DNA of 64,000 nucleotides, from NCBI GenBank assembly GCA_930367215.1, contig OV884059.1, positions 22,158,945 to 22,222,944 on the forward strand. The letters run 5' to 3'. This document shows, piece by piece, positions 23,645-32,808 of this stretch. The stretch's first letter is position 1; each line of letters opens with the position of its first letter. Below the pieces are notes generated by a model. That model saw only the letters and a list, made by a program, of their open reading frames with translations. It was not told the origin of the DNA and searched no databases. Source of the stretch: Pollenia angustigena (lineage: Eukaryota; Arthropoda; Insecta; Diptera; Polleniidae). Made by a program: the position numbers and the translations under genes.

Positions 23645-24196
23645 CATATCGTCATCTTAAAGACCCAATAACCCATCTGCAAAATTCTAAAATTTAGTTT
23701 TTTATGGATTTTATTCCCCACATCAAATGCATATGAGACAAAGTTTTTTTTACCTAGATGACCGTAACGCACAAAAAGAAAAAAAAAATCATCAAAAATT
23801 ACGATAATAGTTTAATTTAGTTGCAAAGTGTAATTTAAACAAACGTTAAGTACTTATACATTATTTTCCCTACTTTTTATTTTTATTTAAACCGGTAAAG
23901 GAAACTATAACTTTATAATGTATATAATATGCATATGTATTTATATATTCATACTAATTAGTCCTGCAGATAGGTTACTTGGTTTCAGATTCTTACATTT
24001 CCAATTAACAAAATAGCATAAGCTATGTTAAGAAAAAACAAATTTTCTCAACCGATATGTATTTCTGGTTTCATTTTATTCAAAATGTGTAATTTTCGTT
24101 TCAATATTGTAAATAATTTAAATTTAACGTTTTTTCCCTCACCTGCAAACCTTGAAAACTGCAGATGGGCTATTTCGTCCTTAAGGTGACGATATG
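23645..24196. mobile_element. MITE between LINE ORF1 and ORF2, TAG duplication
   Basis: The left end CATATCGTCATCTTAA and the complement of the right end, CATATCGTCACCTTAAGGAC, agree, and both continue to CCCATCTGCA. TAG flanks both sides (23642-23644, 24197-24199). It accounts for most of the unusually long 857 bp gap between the LINE's reading frames. Related ends (ATATCGTTA) occur at 29712 and 61244. Confidence 0.78.
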
Positions 24197-24279
24197 TAGT
24201 ACGAATTTATAAAATAATAAAGAATAATAACAAAAAAAAATAATTCTTAAGACTTGCATTCCAGACAGGTGAAAAACAG

Positions 24280-25245
24280 CTAGGCAGCAACGTTAGATTT
24301 TAGCAAAGTAGAACAATCAGCAGCATCCAGAACAACCTCCTTACCATCCAGCATAGTGACCTTGGATTTAGGTTTATCAGCATCAAGTATTCGAAATTTA
24401 AGAATAACTTTATCTTTCAAAAGTTTCCTACAAATGGCATTTAATTTAGAAGAGGACGGAGAAAAGTGATCATTTAGAAACACCCTGCTGTTTATTTTTA
24501 TACCACTAGATGTATCATTAGGGTTTTGCACGTCACACGCCACCAGATCGGAGACCAACAAAGGGCGAGATTTAACAGTCATAAAGTAGGCCTGCATAAT
24601 TTGATCACGAACAGCAACACTATTGAATTTTATCAGCACAAATTGCTTATTATACATATAACAGGCATGGTTAACAGCATATGGGTTAACAGCTACTTTA
24701 TAGTATGTAGCCAAACTAGAAGCAATGGTGCACAGATCATCCAATCCCGCAGGCAAGCCACGAATGACAATATCAGATCTATTGAATTTGCGATGCAGCG
24801 AATTATTCTCAATTTCTAGCATAGATATTCTCGAGCTGGTAAATGTTTCAACCTGCGCAATACGATTGTTGCAGTCACTCACATCCGATTTAATGCTGCT
24901 GATAAGTGTAGAAACTTCAGCTCTAAATTCAGCGACAATATCATGGAGCGTTTGCTTAATGGATCCGCAATCAACATTACCTTTCTTTACAAAGTCATCA
25001 AACTTTCCATTCAAGGCAGCAATATCAGCACGCACAGAAGTAATTGAGTTGGACGGAACTTTTTTGCATGATGAGCAAATAAAAGACAGATTCTTAAAAC
25101 TCTCCATAGCTTTGAATTCATCACTGCCAACACCTTCACATGACGAATGAAACCATAACTGGCAAATATCACACTGCACACAATTCTGTCCTCTTGAAAA
25201 AGTAACATGGCACGCACCACACTGTTCATTTTTTCCACCAGCCAT
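24280..25245 (-). CDS. CR1-like LINE ORF1 with PHD-type zinc finger
   Basis: 321 codons from the Met at 25245 (MAGGKNEQCGACHVTF); the frame is open 32 codons further upstream, but MAGG is the likelier start. The first about 55 residues form a PHD-type finger: CGAC, then CVQCDIC, then WFHSSC, then FICSSC, giving the Cys4-His-Cys3 order. A coiled-coil-like middle (about 60-130: DIAALNGKFDDFVKKG, EVSTLISSIKSDVSDCNN) and a C-terminal half with RSDIVIRGLP, resembling the RNA-binding part of LINE ORF1 proteins, follow. PHD fingers in ORF1 are known for CR1-like elements. The protein probably binds the LINE RNA. No frame damage is visible. Confidence 0.85.
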   Translation of the reverse strand: MAGGKNEQCGACHVTFSRGQNCVQCDICQLWFHSSCEGVGSDEFKAMESFKNLSFICSSCKKVPSNSITSVRADIAALNGKFDDFVKKGNVDCGSIKQTLHDIVAEFRAEVSTLISSIKSDVSDCNNRIAQVETFTSSRISMLEIENNSLHRKFNRSDIVIRGLPAGLDDLCTIASSLATYYKVAVNPYAVNHACYMYNKQFVLIKFNSVAVRDQIMQAYFMTVKSRPLLVSDLVACDVQNPNDTSSGIKINSRVFLNDHFSPSSSKLNAICRKLLKDKVILKFRILDADKPKSKVTMLDGKEVVLDAADCSTLLKSNVAA

Positions 25246-25480
25246 TGTAAGGTTTATAATAAAATATTGCTGTATAACAAGCCTTGAATGTAACACTATG
25301 CAAGAAGCAAATATGGCGCAAAAATCAGAAATATGGCGCAAAACACAAGTTCAAGGCTGCTACCAAAATGACGGCCAAAGCAAAAGATACCCGATACTAT
25401 CACAAAAGGGAATCAGTATTAAAAAGCTCTTTTAAATAAAGAAAACAGTATAGTTGTAGGAGGAGTAGATTTAACTTGAA

Positions 25481-26054
25481 TTTAACCAATAATTTACACG
25501 AACTTATTGCACATTTAAGAAAAATTAAAAGTTAATACATCAGAAGATATGACAGCCAGCAAAAACACGTTTACTCAGGCATGAGGTTGCCAGACTCTTT
25601 ATTTTATTTGTTTAGTCAACTATTTCGACGAACTTTGACCATATTTACCCTCACATTGGTGGGAATTATATCTGGAAACATGTTATGCATTTTTCCGAGT
25701 TCCTTTTCCTTTTTTTTTTCTATTATCATTCACTTTGAAGGTTGGAATTTAAAATGAAGTTCACTAAGTGCTTTCACCACAGGAGCTACAGCAGATTTCC
25801 AGTCATACATATAAACATCGCTACAAAAATACTTTTCAATATACGATATATAAAAAACAAATAGGTATGTTAAAGCGAACTTGTTAAATTCCCTTATTCG
25901 ACTTCATTTCATCAACGATATCTTGGCGCACTTCAAACAATAATGTACCAGCGAGTTTTGTTATAGAAAATACAAAGAGATAGTTTTAAAGCTAAAATCT
26001 CTGCTTAATTGAGCCTAATTAATAATTTTATGTCCACCTTAACTGAGAAAATCC
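25481..26054. other. Non-genic spacer
   Basis: AT-rich DNA between the LINE and the foldback element. I see no exon and no inverted repeat. Confidence 0.4.
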
Positions 26055-26359
26055 ATTGGCAAAAGTGCACTTTACGGGGCGTACGAAAAAAAAATAAAAA
26101 AAATATGCTACCCGGTTCAGAATAAAAAATGAAAAAAACCATAATTAAAATTTAAGGGGGCTGAGGCCCGTGGGGCCCTCTGGACCCAAAAAACTGCCCT
26201 CCCACTTAGTGGAATGTGTGGGTACTCAAATTAAAGGTAATTGTACAAGAAAAACAAAAATAATAAAATTTAGGTCGGGCGGGACTTTTGGGGCCCTCTG
26301 GGTAAAAAAAAGTGCCCCCATCCACTCACATCTATGTGTAGGTACTCAAATTAAAGGTA

Positions 26360-26760
26360 CCCTGAAGGAAACCTGGGTGCAAGTGTCTCCAAGTCACCAG
26401 TTTTGTCGACTATATTGGTGACATTGTCAACAAAGTGTCTACACTACATTGCATTTGCTACTATATTTGGCTTTAGTACGAAAAAGATTTGATCAATAAC
26501 AACTGAGAAGTACAAGTGTAGACTACTTTTACTAAAATGTACCAGCGATTCTCTGGTTTCAATGTCTACATATGTTCCCAAAAGAACTACCTAGTCAGTA
26601 TGTAGTCAGTAGTACCAACGTCAGTAGTAGATTTCCAATGACACGCACATGTTAAATGTCTATTGTAAATAACATTGCCTGGGGCATAATAAGTCACTAG
26701 TACTGGTGACTGTGTCAGTAGTGAATCAGTACAGATTCACTAGTGACATTTCCTGCAGGG
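26360..26760. mobile_element. TA-target MITE in the left arm of the foldback element
   Basis: The ends are CCCTGAAGGAAA and the complement of CCCTGCAGGAAA, with TA on both sides (26358-26359, 26761-26762). The right arm (about 28431-28452) has the same host sequence uninterrupted, so the insertion is proven by its empty site. Many GTGACT/AGTCAC words lie inside, possibly transposase-binding sub-terminal repeats. Confidence 0.85.
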
Positions 26761-26904
26761 TAGTTTGCTCACGATTGTAAATATTTTGTTTTATTTTGTA
26801 TTTTTTAATGTTTTATGTTCGATTTAAAAAAAAAAAAAATTTAATTTAATTTTTTTTTTTTTTGTAACTAATAGCCTATTTCCGATGTGCTTAAGAATTC
26901 TTTT

Positions 26905-27205
26905 CTGCGTAGACGGCCTTCGGCCGGGCACATGGATTTTCTCCTCTGTGGAATAAAAAATAACCGGCTTCGCTAACTAAAGGATTTTATCCTCTATGGC
27001 ATAACAAAAACCGGCTTCGCTAACTAAAGCTTCTCTGCATAGACGGCCTTCGGCCGGGCGCAAGGATTTTATCCTCTATGGTATAACAAATACCGGCTTC
27101 GCTAACTACAACTTCTCTGCATAGCCGGCCTTCGGCCGGTCGCAAGGATTTTCTCCTCTATGGTATAACAAACACCGGCTTCGCTAACTAAAGCTTTTCT
27201 GCACC
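26905..27205 (+). repeat. Tandem array of GGCCTTCGGCC unit, block 1
   Basis: Three to four units of about 83 bp. Each contains the hairpin core CGGCCTTCGGCCGG, then GGATTTTCTCCTCTATGG, then ACCGGCTTCGCTAACTAAAG. The units are strikingly GC-rich against an AT-rich background. Unit starts are near 26914, 27044 and 27127; the first is partly rearranged. Confidence 0.85.
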
Positions 27206-27654
27206 TAAAATATACTTAAATTAACCTAGAGATGAAAATAATATGCAAACACAAAAATAAAGGAACAAATCTAGTTTACCGACGCAGCTCCAAATAAAAA
27301 AAAAAAGTACGCAGGGTGATAGAAAATTGAAAAATAAGAAGAAAAAATAAAATAAAAAAGTTGGCGGAAACGCTTAGTTTTCAAGTTATGTACGTTTTAA
27401 GTTTTTATATAAAGGTCCGATTTTCCACTACATTTTTATCGTTATATGGAAAATATTGGTATCATTCCAAAGCTTTTGACCATATCTTTTTAGATACACA
27501 AAATTTATTTGAAAATTACTATCTCTTTACCTCACATTACATTCTTTTTGCATTTTACATCAAAATATTACAGAAGTGCACCAGGCTAGTATGTAGTTTA
27601 TTTAAATAAAAGTGTAATACAAACGTAATCAAATTATAAACATGGGCGTCGCAA

Positions 27655-28200
27655 ACGAAAACACTCCTGCATAGCCGACCTTCGGCCGGGCGCAAGGACT
27701 TTCTCCTCTATGGTATAGCAAAAACCGGCCTTCGGCCGGGCGCAAAAATTTGCTCCTCTTTGATATGACAAATACCGGCTTCGCTAACTAAAGCTTCTCT
27801 GCATAGGCGGCCTTTGGCCGGGCGCAAGGATTTTCTAATCTATGGTATATCAAGAACCCGCTTCGCTATGTAAAACTACTCTGCATAGACGGCGTTCGGC
27901 CGGGCGCAAGGATTTTCTCCTCTATGGTATAGCAAAAACCGGCTTCGCTAAGTAAAGCTTCTCTGCATAGCCGGCCTTCGCCCGTGCGCAAAGATTTGCT
28001 CCTCTTTGGTATGACAAATACCGGCTTCGCTAACTAAAGCTTCTCTGCATAGACGGCCTTCGGCCGGGCGTAAGGATTTTCTCCTCTATGGTATAGCAAG
28101 AACCGGCTTCGCTAAGTAAAGCTACTCTGCATAGCCGGCCTTTGGACGGGCGCAAGGATTTGCTCCTCTTTGGGATAGTAAGTACCGGCTTCGCTAAGTC
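27655..28200 (+). repeat. Tandem array of GGCCTTCGGCC unit, block 2
   Basis: About seven units of the same 60-83 bp repeat in the same orientation as block 1, with point changes (for example GACCTTCGGCC, GGCCTTTGGCC). Some units are shortened. It is bounded on the right by the inverted arm starting AAAAGCTTTAAAATGATACC. Confidence 0.85.
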
Positions 28201-28883
28201 AAAAGCTTTAAAATGATACCAATATTGAATATATAAAGATAAAAATGTAGTGGAAAGTCACACTTTTTTATAAAAACTTAAAACGTCCATAACTCGAAAA
28301 CTAAGCGTTTCCGCCAACTTTTTTATTTAATTTTTTCTTCTTATTTTTTAATTTTCTATCTACCTAGATACTTTTTTTTTATTTGGAGCTGCGTCGGTAA
28401 ACTAGATTTAAGCCAAAACAAAATACATATTTGCAATCGTGAGCAAATTACCTTTAATTTGAGTACCCACACATATCACAGTGGGCGGGGCATTTTTTTG
28501 GGTCCAGAGGGCACCACGGGCCTCAGCCCCCTTAAATTTTAATTATGGTTTTTTTCTTTTTTTATTCTGAATTGGGTAGCATATTTTTTTATTTTTTTTT
28601 TTTCGTACGCCCCGTAAAGTGCACTTCAGCCAATCTATTTTTAACAAGCACTTCGACAAATAATTTTTCACAAATTTAAGCAAAACATTTGATTAAGTAC
28701 CTGAGCTTAATAGTTGCATGGTTATATTTGTTACTTCGGATTTATAATTACGAAGTTTTTAGCTTTTTTTATCCTATTTTTTCACTTTTTTCTCACTATG
28801 TTTAATTTCAACGCGTCACTACAAAATCACCGTTACATATTTGGCTAGTGATGTAGAATTTTGTGTACATTAACCGAGTACTA

Positions 28884-29218
28884 CAAGGTATATTTACACA
28901 TTGTGAAAAACATTTTATTTTTGTGAAATTTTAATTCTTGTGATTACTAAGCAAACAAAATACATTTAAATGCATTATTTTTTGCAATAATACTTTATTT
29001 TTATGCTTGAGAATGCACAATATATTAAAAATTGTTTCAGCTTATTATTCTGAACTGCACGTGTTGTTTTTTTTTTTCAATTTGTGTTTTTATTTTAAAG
29101 GCACATTGTTGCGTTTTTTTTGACACCATGGTTCCAAATACAAAAACAATTTGGCGTGTTGTTTTTGTCTTGTTGTACTTGCTGTAGCAACGAGTTTACC
29201 TTGTGTAAATATACCTTG
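28884..29218. mobile_element. hAT-type MITE (CAAGGTATATTTA family), 335 bp
   Basis: The ends are CAAGGTATATTTACACA and its exact complement. A perfect 8 bp duplication GAGTACTA lies at 28876-28883 and 29219-29226. It is non-coding. The sister copy is at 54004-54253. Confidence 0.9.
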
Positions 29219-29711
29219 GAGTACTATTAGTTTTCACGGTACTTGAACTTTTTTTTAATTTAAATCACCCCTATGAAGTGTTTTGACAAATCAAAGGTGG
29301 CATGAATATGGGCATTTCAATTGTAGCGTGACGTGACATTTGTTAGACAAAATGTAAAAAAAAGGAAAAATATTAGTTATAGTGATAATTCAGTAAAAAA
29401 ATTACAACCAACCTCAAGGATTTCAAGATATGTATACATAAGTAAAAATATGAGCTGCTGGGTTAATGTTACAAAAAACAAAAGACGGGTTTGATTTGCA
29501 TTAAAAATTTGCGAATCAGAATACATATGTATATGTATGTATACTATCCCTGTAGGAAGTCAAACCCATTTTTAAGTAACTTCAAACTGGTTTTTTATAA
29601 CAACAACTAGTTGATTAAGTGACTTTTTTCATTGTCGACGACTCATTATTTTAACATGGGCATGTCAACAAATATTTGTTAAATTAAAAAATTGTATAAA
29701 AACAAAACATA

Positions 29712-30072
29712 TATATCGTTAGCTAAAATGCAAAAAGACGTAACTAACAAAAAATTCAAAATCGAGTTTTTGATTGATTATTATGAATGCTATAAAACTA
29801 CATGGCTCGACAAAATTTTACACTTCTGCGATCAAAAATTGCGCTTTTATTAGCAAAAAACAAAGGGACGTAACTACAAGTTTTTTTGTTTGGTGTATGC
29901 AAAACGACGTAATTACACATTTTTTTCTAAGAAAATATAATGAAAGGGACGACTTATTATTATGCATGTTTTTCTGACATGTTTATAGTTTTCACTTTAC
30001 AAAGTTTTTTGCTTCTCCTGTAAAATTATATTTTTGTTAGTTACGTCTTTTTGCATTTTAGCTAACGATATG
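29712..30072. mobile_element. MITE with 45 bp inverted ends (ATATCGTTAGC family)
   Basis: The two ends are complements over about 40-45 bases, starting ATATCGTTAGCTAAAATGC and continuing AAAAAGACGTAACTAACAAA. TA probably flanks both sides. The 67-codon frame at 29774-29977 lies in it and is not protein-like. Confidence 0.82.
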
Positions 30073-30442
30073 TATGTATATACAATCACACACAGGCCGA
30101 TTGTGCAAATTTCCAAGCAACAACAAAACTAGTGAGAAGAGTTAACATTATTTCCAGACTCATGCAAGAAGTGAAACGTTAAAGAGCAGCCACAGAAATA
30201 ATGGTACGTGGTATTTACGTTACTAAAATCTAATTTCCTGACTAACTGCCCGTCTACAACTGACACGGTTTGCTGTTAAAACCGAATGTGACCGAAAACT
30301 TTATTTTGGTCATTTCTTTCTATCATTTTCTTAACACCAAAATGAAAAATGTGACTACTCGCTCATTCATTTCTTGTAGGGAGCAGAGTAAGCAGTACAG
30401 ATAAATGTTCCGTAGTCGAGTGTAATTCATTAGTTAGTATGT

Positions 30443-30704
30443 GTTCATACGGCTCATGTATTATTGACAAGATTGCTACTTTATAGGCGAGAGGGACGAG
30501 GGGAAAAGAAACGAGTACACAGATGCATGTACTGTCTTTACGTTTTGCTTTCTTATTCGTTGTTTAATTTTGTGTTTGTTTTCAATATCAAATAAAACAA
30601 AATAAAAATCATGTCGTCAACATGACATGAATCATTTGAACGCCAATTCATGTTCAAAGAAGAATAAGGAAGAATCTTGTCAATGAGAGATGAGCCGTAT
30701 GAAC
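30443..30704. mobile_element. Decayed MITE (GTTCATACGGCTCAT ends)
   Basis: The left end GTTCATACGGCTCATGTA with ATTGACAAGATT and the complement of the right end agree over about 33 bases with small differences. The target duplication is not visible. The 62-codon frame at 30553-30741 is a chance frame. Confidence 0.65.
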
Positions 30705-30713
30705 TCAGACTAA

Positions 30714-30864
30714 TGCTGGGTACACACAGTGCAACCCACATGCAATCTGTTTCAATGCAACCTCAAAATATCAAAGCGTTTTGATGTTGATGCAATCTGG
30801 AATGAATGAAAATGAATTTAATTCACTAGATTGCGTAAATGCATTGCATAGTGTGTACCCAGCA
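30714..30864. mobile_element. PIF/Harbinger-like MITE, 151 bp, TAA duplication
   Basis: The ends are TGCTGGGTACACACAGTGCAA and the complement of TGCTGGGTACACACTATGCAA. TAA lies on both sides (30711-30713, 30865-30867). A 3 bp TWA target is characteristic of PIF/Harbinger; assignment to that superfamily is an inference. Confidence 0.85.
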
Positions 30865-31248
30865 TAAGAGAAGCAAAATCACATGTACACAAGAGTTTCG
30901 GTTAGTTTTTTCATTTTGCTCTTAATAAACTAATAGAAACTTTAACCAATATATTGGTCAACACTACCGGCCATATAACTAGTAAAATTACCGGTAGTCT
31001 TCTTATAGGGTTGTTTGATCCAAACAGTATGCAAGATTTTTGCGTATTTTCCAGTAAAAACAAACACAGTTACCAATCCGCATGCAAAAAAAACTGTTAA
31101 TTGGAAATGAAGCATTTTCTACCGATTTTTTGGTGATATTTAAAACCAAAAACTCATATATTTTTTTAATTAAAAACAAGCAGAATCTGCAGAAAAAAAT
31201 GCAATTACATAATTAAAACGCAGTAAAATATACATATTTTAATAATTA

Positions 31249-31312
31249 CTAGCGGATACCCGGCGTGCGCTAATACGCATGCTCCCCTCCCCACATTGTC
31301 ATTTTTTTAAAT
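31249..31312 (+). mobile_element. 5' fragment of the ACTAGCGG-type dispersed repeat
   Basis: ACTAGCGGATACCCGGCGTG followed by a CTCCCCTCCCC stretch resembles the starts of the elements at 12552 (minus), 46230 and 55748. Only the start remains. Confidence 0.45.
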
Positions 31313-31336
31313 ACATAGCTTATGTTATGTGTCTAA

Positions 31337-32434
31337 TAGAGTTGTCAACCGATTAAGAATAATTCGATTAATCGATCAAACAAAACCAAACTCTTGTTCG
31401 AATAATTTTAAAACGACTATTTTCGAATAACGAATAAATCGATTAATTAATGTCGATTAATCGAAAAATTTTTTTTATTAAAAATAAATTAAATAAAAGC
31501 TTAGAATTTGATTTATTCTCATACGTTTTTAGTGATTTTATACAAAATGTAGGAAAGTTAAAAATATTGTTGCCATAGCCCTGGTTGTTATATATCTCAA
31601 CGATTAGTAAGCAAAACCGTGTTGAGTACACATTGTATTTCAAAAATTTCAAAAATGTATTTTTTGTTCTTATTAAACAAATCTTAACAAACAATTGAGT
31701 AGGTGAGTTGCAAATCTTGTTCGTTACAAAATTAATAATACGAGATGACAACTGATTCTTACAGTTCTTTAAGCGCTTTATGAGAAGAAATGAACTAATT
31801 GTTAGACCCCAGAGTTGATTTATTCAAAGTTAGCAGATGGAAAAAAGTTCGTTATGAATTAACTCTGGGCTAAAAAGCTGCTAAGCTAAATCGGTATTCT
31901 AGTTAGCAGCTGGTTGTACGTAGTGTACAAACTGTGGGTCACTTTTTGTTATGAATACGACTGTATATGTATATCTTTACCATTTGCGTAAGTGTAACAA
32001 TATTACCATTGAAAACGATGTTGTGGAAGATAATCCAACGACATCAAGAAATTCCGAACTTAGTTCAATGGAAAAATACATTAAGAGATACAGCGGCTGT
32101 TCTATAGAAGAAATTATTGACAGAAGTTTGGCTGAAGATAGTAGTCTGCCAACTCCTTTCGAAAATCCAGAGTAATATCGGATTATTAAGGAACTAAGGG
32201 TTTTACAATGCTTTTAAGTAACACAACGATTTGGAGTTAAGATGAACAATTTTATGCATAGCGGATGGGATGGAAGATTTCCCATAGTAATTTTTTTGTA
32301 AAAATAATTTTTTTATTTGTTATTCTCATCGATTTATCGAAAAATTTTTTAGATTTAATCGTTTGATCGAACGAACAAAAATAATTATTTGAATTATTCG
32401 AACAAAGTTGAAAGGCGAATAATTGACAACTCTA
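31337..32434. mobile_element. hAT element, 1.1 kb, internally deleted
   Basis: The inverted ends begin TAGAGTTGTCAA (left at 31337, right end at 32434). An 8 bp duplication, GTGTCTAA (31329-31336) against GTGTCTAT (32435-32442), has one mismatch. Sub-terminal repeats of ATTCGATTAATCG occur at both ends. It is too short for a full hAT transposase. A 74-codon frame at 31951-32175 starts MNTTVYVYLYHLRKCNN and is acidic downstream; it might be a remnant around a BED-type finger, but that is only a guess. Confidence 0.82.
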
Positions 32435-32802
32435 GTGTCTATCTTACCGATTTAAATTTATTAAAGTTTTTCTTGGGATTCATAAATATACATAAATTTC
32501 ATTTAAATCATTTCGATTGTTTCGGAGGCAGAAATTACTACCTTCTCGTGGTCATAATTTTTATTTTATTTTAATCCATCAGTGAAAGTAGACCTTTTAA
32601 CCACATGTATGTATTTGGTTTGTAAAAGAGTAGTTCTCGAGTTATAAAATAACGAACATAGGACTGTTTTTATATACATATACTATGTATAGTACATAAA
32701 AAAATTACTCTCAACTTCATATATTATTGGGGTAGCTTATATACTAATTTAATTATCAAATTAAATGTAACTACTTTATAAACTAAATTTTAATAATGGA
32801 AT

Positions 32803-32808
32803 TTTATT
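32803..32808 (-). terminator. Polyadenylation signal AATAAA abutting the NOL8-like stop
   Basis: Read on the minus strand, the stop codon TAA (32811-32809) is followed directly by AATAAA (32808-32803). The 3' untranslated region may therefore be only a few tens of bases, unless a more distal signal is used. Confidence 0.55.

Larger units (their letters stand above)
19985..25480 (-). mobile_element. CR1-like LINE with two open reading frames
   Basis: A complete-looking non-LTR retrotransposon on the minus strand. Its 3' end is a (TAAA)n tract at 19985-20020, and ORF2 and ORF1 are both uninterrupted. An ORF1 with a PHD-type finger and an ORF2 with GVPQGSVLGPLLFILYINDL and FADD are hallmarks of CR1-like LINEs. 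The 5' end is set only approximately; I could not find a target-site duplication. A 552 bp MITE sits between the ORFs. A 5'-truncated sister copy lies at 16679-18445. Confidence 0.82.
26055..28640. mobile_element. Foldback-like element, about 2.6 kb
   Basis: The outer arms are inverted copies. Left: GTGCACTTTACGGGGCGTAC (26083), then AATTTAAGGGGGCTGAGGCC, then GTGTGGGTACTCAAATTAAA. Right: the complement of the same series at 28440-28625. An inner inverted pair also exists: TTGGCGGAAACGCTTAG at 27361 against its complement at about 28300-28318, ending at AAAGCTTT on both sides. Tandem arrays of a GC-rich unit occupy the two interior blocks. Long, repeat-containing inverted arms are the hallmark of Foldback-type elements in flies. 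No transposase frame is present. The exact ends and target duplication are unclear. Confidence 0.72.

Noticed and set aside
24725..25150. 141-codon frame on the plus strand
   Set aside because: Antisense shadow of the LINE ORF1.
26905..28200. CRISPR-like array
   Set aside because: Units are contiguous tandem repeats without unique spacers and the genome is eukaryotic.
31443..31751. 102-codon minus-strand frame
   Set aside because: Asn/Lys/Phe-rich chance frame inside the sub-terminal AT-rich part of a hAT.
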